Positions 16,315 to 24,476 of a stretch of DNA of 64,000 bases are shown piece by piece. Source of the DNA: UBA7446 sp965657545 (lineage in GTDB: Bacteria; Bacteroidota; Bacteroidia; Flavobacteriales; Flavobacteriaceae). Every line of letters begins with the position of its first letter. Position 1 is the first letter of the stretch. Location: contig CBFHOG010000001.1 in NCBI GenBank assembly GCA_965657545.1, forward strand, positions 62,001 to 126,000, in the 5' to 3' direction. Below the pieces are notes generated by a model. The model searched no databases and was not told where the DNA came from. It saw nothing but the letters and a program-made list of their open reading frames with translations. A program made the translations under genes and the position numbers.

Positions 16315-16875
16315 ATGAAAATAGTATCTGAAAAAAAACTGGTTTTTGAAGCTAAAAACTCCCCAAAGGCTTTTACCAAACTCTATAAAAGCTATATTGA
16401 AAAAACCTATTTTTTTGTCAGGTCTAAAGTAAATACCACAGAAGTTGCTGAGGACCTTTGCAGTGAAATTTGGTTCAAAATTTTACACAACATTAAAGAC
16501 TTTACGCCAAAAAAAAATTATCACGTTCCTGCGTGGATTTTCCGCATTGCTAGAAATCATATTATAGATTTTTATAGAACTCATAAAGAAATAAATGTTG
16601 GGGAAACATTTTTTGCCTTTGTAGCAGATGAAAATGAAGCCCATGAATCGGTTTTTGACCAGCACATAAATAAAAGATTCCTCTTCGAAGAAATTAAAAA
16701 ACTTCCGCCTAAAGAACAAGAAATCATCATGCTCAAATATTTCTCCAACTTAAAAAATAAAGAAATCGCCGAAATCCTAAAAATAGGAGAAAAAACAGTT
16801 TCTTCCAGCCATTCTAAGGCGCTTAAAAAGCTCCGAAAAAAAAAACCAAACTATTTTTTAGCCGTATTTTTTTAA
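16315..16875 (+). CDS. ECF-type RNA polymerase sigma factor
   Basis: A 186-residue protein with region 2 at about residues 18-85 (LYKSYIEKTYFFVRSKV, EDLCSEIWFKIL, then PAWIFRIARNHIIDFYR) and region 4 at about 125-178 (LPPKEQEIIMLKYFSNLKNK followed by an HTH). This is the minimal two-domain plan of extracytoplasmic-function sigma factors. The next gene, 21 bases downstream, encodes a membrane protein that may be its anti-sigma factor. The signal it senses is unknown. Confidence 0.88.
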   Translation: MKIVSEKKLVFEAKNSPKAFTKLYKSYIEKTYFFVRSKVNTTEVAEDLCSEIWFKILHNIKDFTPKKNYHVPAWIFRIARNHIIDFYRTHKEINVGETFFAFVADENEAHESVFDQHINKRFLFEEIKKLPPKEQEIIMLKYFSNLKNKEIAEILKIGEKTVSSSHSKALKKLRKKKPNYFLAVFF

Positions 16876-16896
16876 AAATTCGTTTTAACTATTGCA

Positions 16897-18012
16897 ATGA
16901 AAAATTTTCTAAAACATTTGTGGCTCAAAACCCAGCTCAAAAGATCACGCCCATACGCAAATGATACTTTTGTTAGGAGTCTCCAAAAAAAATTAGAAGA
17001 TGCGTATCCTTACGTTGAACTTAATCATATAAAAGACACACTTCACAAATCCCATTATTTATTTAACCTATTAACCATGAAAAATATAAAAATCAGTTTA
17101 GTTAGCGTACCCGTTTTAGCCATTGCCGTTTTCGGCTTTTTTTCTCTGTTTGGCTCTGCTCCATTTCCACAACAAGCATTATCTGAATACAATAAAAATT
17201 TAGAAAATGCTGTCTTGTACCAAAAAACAGAGATGCACGCCGGAAAAGATGCGGAAGCATATATCCAAAAACTTACTGGTGGTAAAGCTACTCCAAGCAA
17301 TGCCGTTTCCAGCTTACTTAAAACATTCACAATGGAGAGTTGGATTAGTGACCATAAATTTCTCGATAAATCACATGGTGCTTATTCCCTTTTTGTAAAA
17401 AACGGCGATAAAACAGACATGTATGTCTCAAAAAACAAAAGCCATTTGGTGACTGAAATGACTCAAGGTATAGAGAAATGGAACGGGTCCGAAGAAGAAA
17501 TGGTATTTGAAGATGACGTTGTAAGTGTAGTAGTATATGGAGAGGCCGGATTAGGAGAAAATGAAGAAATAATGGAAACTATTTTCAATATCGATACCAA
17601 TAATATCTTTCAGAATTTAGAAAAATTTCAGGATAATAAGACCTTGACCAAACTTCCAGAAATAAAAGAAAATGGACGAACACTTGTCGGTTATAGTTTA
17701 GCGCTTTCAATAATGCCAAGAGGAGCTGGAGTTGTGATTACAGGTCCTGAAGAAATCCCTGATATCAGCGAAATTAAAATGCTTAACGAAAACGAAAAAC
17801 AATTTATGCAAATCTATTTTGACAAAGAAACCAAAGGAGTAGTCAAGCAAATAGATATTGCAGAAATTGACGGAACTAAATACGAGCTCAATGTTATGAA
17901 AGTAGTCGCAGAACATTGGATTCCAAAAAGTGAAGTTGGAGATCTTTTTGATCCTAAAAAATACGGACTCGAAAAAATCAGCGGAAAAAGTTCTTTAATT
18001 CAAGTCAAATAG
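16897..18012 (+). CDS. Membrane-anchored partner of the ECF sigma factor (putative anti-sigma)
   Basis: A 371-residue protein with about 60 N-terminal residues predicted to be cytoplasmic and basic/helical, one membrane span at about 66-86 (ISLVSVPVLAIAVFGFFSLF), and an extracytoplasmic domain of about 285 residues. The topology is that of a one-span anti-sigma factor, with the sigma-binding part inside. No zinc-binding ZAS cysteine/histidine motif is visible in the N-terminus, so the family cannot be named. The outer domain has the strand-rich look of RseB/LolA-like lipid-binding folds, which I only suggest. Adjacent to and downstream of the sigma gene on one transcript. Confidence 0.6.
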   Translation: MKNFLKHLWLKTQLKRSRPYANDTFVRSLQKKLEDAYPYVELNHIKDTLHKSHYLFNLLTMKNIKISLVSVPVLAIAVFGFFSLFGSAPFPQQALSEYNKNLENAVLYQKTEMHAGKDAEAYIQKLTGGKATPSNAVSSLLKTFTMESWISDHKFLDKSHGAYSLFVKNGDKTDMYVSKNKSHLVTEMTQGIEKWNGSEEEMVFEDDVVSVVVYGEAGLGENEEIMETIFNIDTNNIFQNLEKFQDNKTLTKLPEIKENGRTLVGYSLALSIMPRGAGVVITGPEEIPDISEIKMLNENEKQFMQIYFDKETKGVVKQIDIAEIDGTKYELNVMKVVAEHWIPKSEVGDLFDPKKYGLEKISGKSSLIQVK

Positions 18013-18033
18013 ATATTCCCACTATTCTAATTC

Positions 18034-18122
18034 TGCCCCACTGGCGCAAGCTTGCCTGCCCTGCCATACCCTGCCCGTTCAGGCGGGAGTCAGGCAGGTG
18101 CAAGCAGGGCGCTGTCTTGTGC
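18034..18122. repeat. Nested GC-rich hairpin repeat, copy A
   Basis: A 89-base GC-rich element between two convergent genes. The outer part (CTGGCGCAAGCTTGCCTGC on the left, TGCAAGCAGGGCGCTGTC on the right) matches copies B and C. A second hairpin (CCTGCCCGTTCAGGCGGG plus flanks) is inserted into the loop of the GCTTGC/GCAAGC stem. In B and C the same inner hairpin sits at a different point. The location fits a transcription-ending role for both genes. Confidence 0.7.
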
Positions 18123-18124
18123 TA

Positions 18125-19012
18125 CTAATCCCCACACCAAACTCCTGTAAGCACGGCATCTTCGGCTCTGTTTAGCGTAAGTACAAATTCACTGCCGTTG
18201 TAGGTTTTACTTACAATCCCTTTTATGGTTCCCGTACCGGAAGGTAAGGGCAAATCTTTATAGTTGGCAAAGGCACTGGTTTCCAACAAAAATGTGGTTG
18301 TGGCATCGTCTTCGCAGGCTTCTAACGTGCGTTGGGTATCGAAATAATCTTTAGGGTCTACAAAGGGTTTCCCTTGTTCCAGTGGCGTAACACGAACATT
18401 TTCTATCGCTACAAATAGCCCAACATGACTGCTATTGATTTCAGAAAATTTTGTGGGAATAGGGATCATATCAACTGTGGTCTTGGAACGAAATACATGA
18501 TCTGAAATAGCTAATCTTCGAATGCTTTCCACTTCATTACCATCTGAGTTGATTTCACCGCCAATTGAGATAATCCCATTTCCTATTCTAGATTCTCCAA
18601 TGTGTAACCCTTTAAGGTCTATATATACTTCTCTTCCTAAATTATACATGGTATATGAGGCGGCTTGACCAATCATAATATGAATGGCTGCCGTGGGGTT
18701 TTCGGGTGCGTCTTGGAGGTATATTTCGTTGTAAAAATTTCCTGTGCGGTCCGATGAAACCACATAGCCTTTTACCACCACATCTGAAGTAAACGTATGT
18801 ACGCGTCGGAAGACAAAATAGTTTTTTAGTTGCGCTATGGATATCACGGTTTTGTCTCCGTTTTCAATCTCGGTAAGTAAGGCATTAAGTTGTTCGTTTT
18901 CTTCCGTGCCTATTTCTTTGGGAATGTCAAACGAATCTTCTTGTTGGCATCCCAAAAAAACCAGTGCAATAAGCAGGAACAAAAGAGTTTTTATGTGTTT
19001 TGTAGTATTCAT
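18125..19012 (-). CDS. DUF5689 lipoprotein, partner of the TonB receptor
   Basis: A 295-residue lipoprotein (signal ends LVFLGC, C22) with a DUF5689 domain. The domain occupies most of the mature protein: the strand VISIAQLKNYFVFRRVHTFT, then VVVKGYVVSSDRTGNFYNEI and YLQDAP, typical for the OB-like family. It starts 18 bases after the stop of the TonB receptor on the same strand, so they share a transcript. DUF5689 lipoproteins are usually outer-membrane partners of TonB receptors; the ligand is unknown. Together with the divergent phosphodiesterase it may belong to a nucleotide- or phosphate-uptake system. Confidence 0.8.
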   Translation of the reverse strand: MNTTKHIKTLLFLLIALVFLGCQQEDSFDIPKEIGTEENEQLNALLTEIENGDKTVISIAQLKNYFVFRRVHTFTSDVVVKGYVVSSDRTGNFYNEIYLQDAPENPTAAIHIMIGQAASYTMYNLGREVYIDLKGLHIGESRIGNGIISIGGEINSDGNEVESIRRLAISDHVFRSKTTVDMIPIPTKFSEINSSHVGLFVAIENVRVTPLEQGKPFVDPKDYFDTQRTLEACEDDATTTFLLETSAFANYKDLPLPSGTGTIKGIVSKTYNGSEFVLTLNRAEDAVLTGVWCGD

Positions 19013-19030
19013 CGTATGCAGATTAATGGG

Positions 19031-21739
19031 TTAAAATCGGATATAGGTATTCAGAAAAAACGTAGTACCACGGCCGTACCAATATTTTGGTCCAAAGCGT
19101 CGTTGTGCGCCGTTTACATCTTCTAATAATTCATTGTAATTCGCATTTCTAGATTGTTCAAATCCTCCTGTTTTATAGGTTTGATTAAGTAGATTATTAA
19201 CACTTAAAAATGCGCCCACATACCGCTTGCCCACACGCCACGATTTGCCCACCACCATATTCACTACGGCGTAAGGGTCAAATTTTTCTTGTCGCAACAA
19301 GATGCGTGCTTGCTTGGGGTCGTAATTTGTAAAGGGTAATCCATCACGGTCTAACAAAAAGTTTTGCGTTCGGTTGATGGGGCTTACGTCCAAATAGGTG
19401 TGGTCAAAATAGTTCGCCGTCAGTCCAAACCACCAATAGTTTTCTCTAAATTCAAATCCTAATGAATAGGCTTGCTGCGGTCCGGAAGCCAAACGAATGT
19501 TTTTCATTTTGGCCGTACCAAAATCCAAATACCCAAAATCGTCAGAAGTTAAATATACCTTGGGGTTATTATCGTAAGTATAACGCCCAAAAGCTGCTGC
19601 GCCTTTTAGCTTAAAAGAATGGGAAATTTGACTTTCAATCCCTATTTCAATTCCTTCGTGGCGTTTGTCAATGCCTTGCATAATTTCTTGCACAAAAGAG
19701 GAGGTGTCGCCGCCAATGCCTTCGGCAAAAAAGAATGAGATCTCATTGGCATTTTGAATATGGGTATAAAATCCGGTGAGGCGCACATTTAGTAGTGGTG
19801 AACGATACAGATAGCTTACGTCCGCTGCGGTAATCTTCTCTTGTGTAATGGCGTCAACCAACGCATTATTTTCGCGTGCATTTGAAAAGCTATTGCGCAA
19901 ATTTGGCGCGCGATTCAGCAACGCACCATTGACTTGAAACAGGTGTTTTCCTGTAATTTTATACGCAAATCCTGCCTTTATATTTCCGCTATTAAAGGTT
20001 ACTTTTTTACTTTTCCCAAACGATGTTTTTAGATACGCCTCGTGCTTATATTTTCCATCGCGTTGATAGTGCGTTTGCTTGTATTCTGCTGCTAAAAAAC
20101 CCGTGATTTTTGGATAATAAAACCGCAGCATAGCAGAAGCTTCGTTTATAACCGCATCCAATTGATAATGGTATCGCATTTTTTCACCCACACCAACCAG
20201 TCGGTCTGGGTTATTTAAATCAAACTGAAAACCGTCATAGGGATCAACATTCAAATACCCAGTTCCACCCAATACATCCAACACCTCCGCAAAATTTTCG
20301 GAGTGTAACGACCGATGCTGTAACGTCCCTATAAGCGTGATATTATCATTGATTTCGGTATGCAGTATGGTATTGCCGCTGAGCTGTGTATCGTCGTTGC
20401 GGTCTTCATAAAGCACATAGGCTGCTGGAAGGCCAGCTTCGTTATTGGTTAGATTTGCAACATACAATTGATTCCAATCCAACTGCCCGTTTGTCTTAAA
20501 CTCTTGTTGACTGCGATAAGCTCCTTCGTAATCTGGTGCGCTGTTTTGCGTTAAAAAATAGCTTGGTAATTTTTGATAATAGGTAGGACTTGGATTTGTG
20601 CCGCCGGAATGATCTAATCGACTGTTGCCCACTTCACCAAACTGGAAACCCACATTGGTGCGTAATGTCATTTTAGGAGATAAACGCCATTTATGGTTGA
20701 GCATCACTATTGGCTCAATAATACGCTTTACTCTAGAATTTCGCAGCTTTCCAGACTGCATCCCCCAATATTCATTGTACTTAATCCCCTTTAAATCATA
20801 TACTTCTTGGGTGTTGGGTGATGATTTTCCACGGCGATTGGGCGTAGCGATAAGCGTTGCATTTAGGCTATGTGTTTTCCATTGTTTTTCTACAGACGCA
20901 AACAACGATTGCGCGTCGTAAAATGTACCGTCTTGAAAGCCCGCCCCACCCCAACGATTTCCAATTGCAAATGCTCCAGACCATCCTTTATTCAGTTGCC
21001 CCGTGCCGTAGCTTGCCAGTGTGCGATAGTTGTAACTTCTATCTGAAAAAGAAAACGTAATGCGTCCGCCTTTTCCATAATTCGAGGCGCGTGTGTCTAT
21101 GTTTGTTGTGCCTAAAATTCCACCGACGAGGTAGTCGGAAGGCACTATTCCCGCGCTTAGCTCTCGGTTGCGCAGCACATCGTTTAGTCCGCCCCAATTG
21201 CTCCATTGCGGACGTCCGTTATACAGTTTATTCATCGGCAAGCCGTTCATCATTACCGTAGCGTTATCCGAATCCAATCCCCGAACACGAAAAAACGAAG
21301 CGCTAAACTCAAACGCAGCAGTACGTAAAAACACATCTTCTGTGGACTGAAGCAACCCCGAGATATTATCCAGTGCATCGTTTTCGTCGCTGAGTTCATC
21401 GTCGCTAAGATTGATAATCGCGAGCTGTGCGTTTTGGTAGGGCTCCTCTTCAAAGCCTATTGGTTGCAGTGTAATGCGGACATCATCGCCTGGAGTGGCC
21501 ACCAAAACAAAGGGCGCGTAGCCTTCCAATAAAAACGTAAGGGTTTGTGTACCTAAAACGGATATATAAAAGGTGCCATCTACGGCAGTTTGCGCTTCCA
21601 TATCGGCAGGAGATGCCGTTATTAAAACCTGTTGAAGTGGCTGTTGGTCAGGATCTATAACCCGTCCCACTATGGCGTCTTGCGCCCATACATAACCAGA
21701 AAATAAAACCGCAAAAAGTAGGTGTCTTGCGTTCATCAT
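19031..21739 (-). CDS. TonB-dependent outer-membrane receptor with carboxypeptidase-regulatory N-domain
   Basis: A 902-residue protein. A signal peptide (HLLFAVLFSGYVWA) is followed by a carboxypeptidase-regulatory-like domain at about 20-90 (VIDPDQQPLQQVLITASPAD), a plug at about 110-230 (FFRVRGLDSDNATVMMNGLP) and a beta-barrel to the C-terminal phenylalanine (FFLNTYIRF). This is the standard layout of Bacteroidota TonB receptors. The substrate cannot be deduced. It is co-transcribed with the DUF5689 lipoprotein and divergent from a secreted endonuclease/exonuclease/phosphatase gene, so uptake of products from nucleotide or phosphodiester hydrolysis is a reasonable guess. Confidence 0.9.
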   Translation of the reverse strand: MMNARHLLFAVLFSGYVWAQDAIVGRVIDPDQQPLQQVLITASPADMEAQTAVDGTFYISVLGTQTLTFLLEGYAPFVLVATPGDDVRITLQPIGFEEEPYQNAQLAIINLSDDELSDENDALDNISGLLQSTEDVFLRTAAFEFSASFFRVRGLDSDNATVMMNGLPMNKLYNGRPQWSNWGGLNDVLRNRELSAGIVPSDYLVGGILGTTNIDTRASNYGKGGRITFSFSDRSYNYRTLASYGTGQLNKGWSGAFAIGNRWGGAGFQDGTFYDAQSLFASVEKQWKTHSLNATLIATPNRRGKSSPNTQEVYDLKGIKYNEYWGMQSGKLRNSRVKRIIEPIVMLNHKWRLSPKMTLRTNVGFQFGEVGNSRLDHSGGTNPSPTYYQKLPSYFLTQNSAPDYEGAYRSQQEFKTNGQLDWNQLYVANLTNNEAGLPAAYVLYEDRNDDTQLSGNTILHTEINDNITLIGTLQHRSLHSENFAEVLDVLGGTGYLNVDPYDGFQFDLNNPDRLVGVGEKMRYHYQLDAVINEASAMLRFYYPKITGFLAAEYKQTHYQRDGKYKHEAYLKTSFGKSKKVTFNSGNIKAGFAYKITGKHLFQVNGALLNRAPNLRNSFSNARENNALVDAITQEKITAADVSYLYRSPLLNVRLTGFYTHIQNANEISFFFAEGIGGDTSSFVQEIMQGIDKRHEGIEIGIESQISHSFKLKGAAAFGRYTYDNNPKVYLTSDDFGYLDFGTAKMKNIRLASGPQQAYSLGFEFRENYWWFGLTANYFDHTYLDVSPINRTQNFLLDRDGLPFTNYDPKQARILLRQEKFDPYAVVNMVVGKSWRVGKRYVGAFLSVNNLLNQTYKTGGFEQSRNANYNELLEDVNGAQRRFGPKYWYGRGTTFFLNTYIRF

Positions 21740-21789
21740 TTGGGGATTAATGTTATAAATTTAGCATAAATTTTTTAATCGCTTTTGTT

Positions 21790-22839
21790 TTGAAAAGGAT
21801 ACTCTATTGCTGGCTCTTCTTGCTTTTTGTTTCTACGCTTGTTTTTGGTCAGGGCAACAAAAACTACGAGGTACTTACTGTAGCATTCTATAATGTTGAA
21901 AATCTTTTTGATACGCTAAACGATCCCAACACGAAGGATGACGACCGCACCCCCGAGGGGCGTGACCGCTGGACGGAAGATATCTATGCGCTTAAAGTAA
22001 AAAACACTGCCAAAGTATTGGCGGAAATTGGCCGTGAAACCACCAACCAGCCCCCGGCGGTCATTGGGCTTTGCGAAGTGGAAAACAAACAAGTGATTGT
22101 TGATGTGCTAAACGACCCGCTTTTAAAACCCTATAACTACGGCATTGTACATATAGACTCGCCAGACGAACGCGGTATAGACGTGGCGCTTATCTATCAG
22201 AAAAAGCATTTCTTACCCATTTCCTTTAAAAATCATGCCTTGCGCCTGTTTGACAAAGACGGTACACGCGACTATACGCGCGACCAATTGTTGGTATATG
22301 GCATGTTAGAAAAAGAGCCTGTGTATGTTCTTGTACACCATTGGCCGTCCCGCAGTGGCGGACAAAAACGCAGCGAACCCAACCGCATAGACGCCGCCGC
22401 ACTCAACAAAAAGCTGGTGGACTCTGTGTTGCAGCAAAACCCCAAAGCGAAAATTATTAATATGGGCGACTTTAACGACGAGCCTACAAACACAAGTGTG
22501 GCCGATGTACTGCAAACCACCGATAAAAAAAGAAAGGCGCTTAAAAACAACCTGCTCTATACCCCTATGATGGCGTTTTACAAGCAGGGTATTGGCACCT
22601 ATTGTTACCGTGGAAATTGGAATGTATTAGATCAAATTCATGTGTCGGGAGGTTTGCTTAAGGACAAAAAAAACGGCTGGAAATTTTGGAAAGCAGGTAT
22701 TTACAACAAACCCTATTTGATAAATAAAGAAGGACGCTACAAAGGCTATCCGTTTAGAAGCTTTGCCGGTGGCCGCTTTTTAGGCGGCTATAGCGACCAC
22801 TTTGCCGTATATGCCTATTTGATACGGGAGGTGCGATAG
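21790..22839 (+). CDS. Secreted endonuclease/exonuclease/phosphatase family protein
   Basis: A 349-residue protein with a signal peptide (LYCWLFLLFVSTLVFG) and an EEP fold: the metal-binding FYNVENLFDTLND at about 36-48, the catalytic core VHHWPSRSGGQKRSEP, GDFNDEP at about 225 and a closing YSDHFAVYA. Substrates in this superfamily include DNA, sphingolipids and phosphodiesters, and I cannot choose one. The start is TTG 21790, the only in-frame start that keeps the signal peptide. It is divergent from the TonB receptor gene with 50 bases between, implying shared regulation. Confidence 0.85.
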   Translation: MKRILYCWLFLLFVSTLVFGQGNKNYEVLTVAFYNVENLFDTLNDPNTKDDDRTPEGRDRWTEDIYALKVKNTAKVLAEIGRETTNQPPAVIGLCEVENKQVIVDVLNDPLLKPYNYGIVHIDSPDERGIDVALIYQKKHFLPISFKNHALRLFDKDGTRDYTRDQLLVYGMLEKEPVYVLVHHWPSRSGGQKRSEPNRIDAAALNKKLVDSVLQQNPKAKIINMGDFNDEPTNTSVADVLQTTDKKRKALKNNLLYTPMMAFYKQGIGTYCYRGNWNVLDQIHVSGGLLKDKKNGWKFWKAGIYNKPYLINKEGRYKGYPFRSFAGGRFLGGYSDHFAVYAYLIREVR

Positions 22840-23178
22840 CCCGCCAGTTTACCGCTTTAATATTTTTTGTTAACTTAGCATGAAACAACCCCGAATTGTT
22901 GACTTCAAATACTTAGCCTAATTCGCTATTTTTTATTTTTTACAGTTTAGGGGTGTTGGATATAGGACGTTCGTGTATCTATAAGTTGGCGTTAATTTAA
23001 AAAAAGATTGTCCCATAAAAACGGTTAAAAATGGAACTGAAATTATTTTTAAAACAATTACATCCCACATAGCTCTGCCTTGCAGAATGATCATTTAATA
23101 AATATCAACAGTGGGAATAAGCTGAAAAAACACTTTGACCGGGAGTTGGCATATCATTAATTTAAAATTTAATACGAG
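22840..23178. other. 339-base AT-rich leader in front of the peptide locus
   Basis: No open frame over 15 codons and no exact TAnnTTTG box could be found. It holds two short inverted-looking AT-rich patches only. The promoter of the peptide operon must lie here but cannot be placed. Confidence 0.4.
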
Positions 23179-23358
23179 ATGAAATCAAAAAAAGAAGTAA
23201 AGGAAATTCAAAGAGAAATTTCCTTTGAAACAGAGGGAGTTCATATCATGGAACTTGAAGAACGTGATGAATTTAAGACAAAATGTGGTTGTTTTTCAAG
23301 ATGTGACTCTCCAGGAGACACCGACACCGATATTGGAAAAGGAGGTAATTACTTCTGA
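23179..23358 (+). CDS. Short Cys-containing peptide, probable RiPP precursor (59 residues)
   Basis: ATG 23179 opens a 59-residue frame ending at TGA 23358. The N-terminal part (MKSKKEVKEIQREISFETEG) is charged and helical like a leader. The C-terminal part contains three cysteines in CGCFSRC, then an acidic repeat DTDTD, and ends GKGGNYF. No secretion signal is seen. A perfect hairpin follows 8 bases after the stop, then three genes for an LPLAT-like protein, an exported protein and a PqqD-like/M50 peptidase. The short size, the leader-plus-Cys-core plan and these neighbours make a RiPP precursor the best reading. The core boundary is unknown, and no named RiPP class fits. Confidence 0.6.
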   Translation: MKSKKEVKEIQREISFETEGVHIMELEERDEFKTKCGCFSRCDSPGDTDTDIGKGGNYF

Positions 23359-23365
23359 CTTATGT

Positions 23366-23394
23366 GGTACGGCATTTTCATGCCGTACCTTTTT
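23366..23394 (+). terminator. Perfect hairpin with T-run after the peptide gene (attenuator)
   Basis: A 10-bp perfect stem (GGTACGGCAT/ATGCCGTACC) with a TTTC loop, followed by five T. It lies between the peptide stop and the next gene (ATG 23409). In RiPP operons a partial terminator here raises precursor over enzyme expression, which is the likely effect. Confidence 0.75.
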
Positions 23395-23408
23395 AAAGTT
23401 GAACTATC

Positions 23409-24476
23409 ATGTTGTCTAAAAAAGAAATAAGATCCGTCTTAAAAACTAATTTCCACCATGGCATTTATGGGATTCGTTTTGCCGAATTCTCATCAAATCT
23501 CATACATTTTTTTAAAACTTTTGATGTTACACAGTGGTTGGAAGACTATATAGAAATTTCTTTCCAAGGGGAAATGGTTGAAGATGATAAAGAAAGATTG
23601 GCTATTGAGAAGGTGAGTTGGCTAGTTGAAAAGTACTCTTCTGAGGTAATGAGCTTAGTAGAGAATTCAAGTATTATTTATTCATTTCATACAGGGTCGT
23701 ATATCCTCATCCCAATGTTAATCCAAGCTCTTGGTTTTGATGTTAAAATACTAGTTGCTGATAATGTATATAAAATGCAGGCTGATTTCTACTTTAATAC
23801 AAGCAAGAGAATTAATAAGAAATTTAAAAACAATAATAAGGTCTCAATAATCTCAAATCAAGAAAAAAATATTGTGTACAAACTAAAAAATCAGAAAAGT
23901 AAAGAAAAACTTTTTATTTATTTTGATGGAAATGTTGGAGCGGGAAGTTATAAAAGTCAATCAAGAAACTATTATTATCAAGACTTCTTTTCTCAAGAAT
24001 TATTTTTCCACAAAGGTACTGCATTCCTTAATTTTTTTTCACAAAGTCCTTTACTTGGTCTTGCCCTTATTAATAATAAAAATGGTAAGGAGTTTGAGTT
24101 GAAAATTTTTAAACATGATGAATTGATAATTGCAGGAAATGGTATTAAAAATTATTGCAATGTTCTAACCGGCGAGATAGTGAGAAATCTAGAGGTTCTT
24201 GTGAAAGAAAATTATTTGTGTTGGGAAAACTCTTTATATATACATATGTGGCTAAAGAATAATGAACTAAGAAATGACAACTTTGAACAAGGGGAACAGG
24301 CTTTTTTTAAATCGGAATTTGGCAATAAATATTCTTTTAATTTTTATAGATATTTCCCTTTTAAAAGAAAAAACAAAAATTACATATTTGACCGAAAAAC
24401 CTACTTAACCTATGAAGTTTCAAATAAAGATTTTATAGGGTATGTTCAACCTTTTCAAAAACTCTATTTTAAGTGA
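23409..24476 (+). CDS. LPLAT-like (LpxL-type) protein of the peptide locus
   Basis: A 355-residue protein, AT-rich and clearly unlike its flanking housekeeping genes. Its order of motifs resembles lysophospholipid acyltransferase/LpxL folds: a catalytic-His-like FHTGSY at about 93-98, an FDGNVGAGS at about 172-180 where family members have a DGxxG element, and FFHKGTAFLNFFSQSPLLGLAL at about 199-220 matching the glycine-rich segment before the last strand. The acidic residue of the canonical HxxxxD/E motif is not in place, so catalysis is uncertain. Position directly after the peptide gene suggests peptide N-acylation or lipidation, which is inference. The resemblance itself is moderate. Confidence 0.5.
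   Translation: MLSKKEIRSVLKTNFHHGIYGIRFAEFSSNLIHFFKTFDVTQWLEDYIEISFQGEMVEDDKERLAIEKVSWLVEKYSSEVMSLVENSSIIYSFHTGSYILIPMLIQALGFDVKILVADNVYKMQADFYFNTSKRINKKFKNNNKVSIISNQEKNIVYKLKNQKSKEKLFIYFDGNVGAGSYKSQSRNYYYQDFFSQELFFHKGTAFLNFFSQSPLLGLALINNKNGKEFELKIFKHDELIIAGNGIKNYCNVLTGEIVRNLEVLVKENYLCWENSLYIHMWLKNNELRNDNFEQGEQAFFKSEFGNKYSFNFYRYFPFKRKNKNYIFDRKTYLTYEVSNKDFIGYVQPFQKLYFK

Noticed and set aside
18034..18122. GC-rich repeats as a CRISPR array
   Set aside because: Copies are far apart, nested and not separated by regular spacers, and no cas gene is present.
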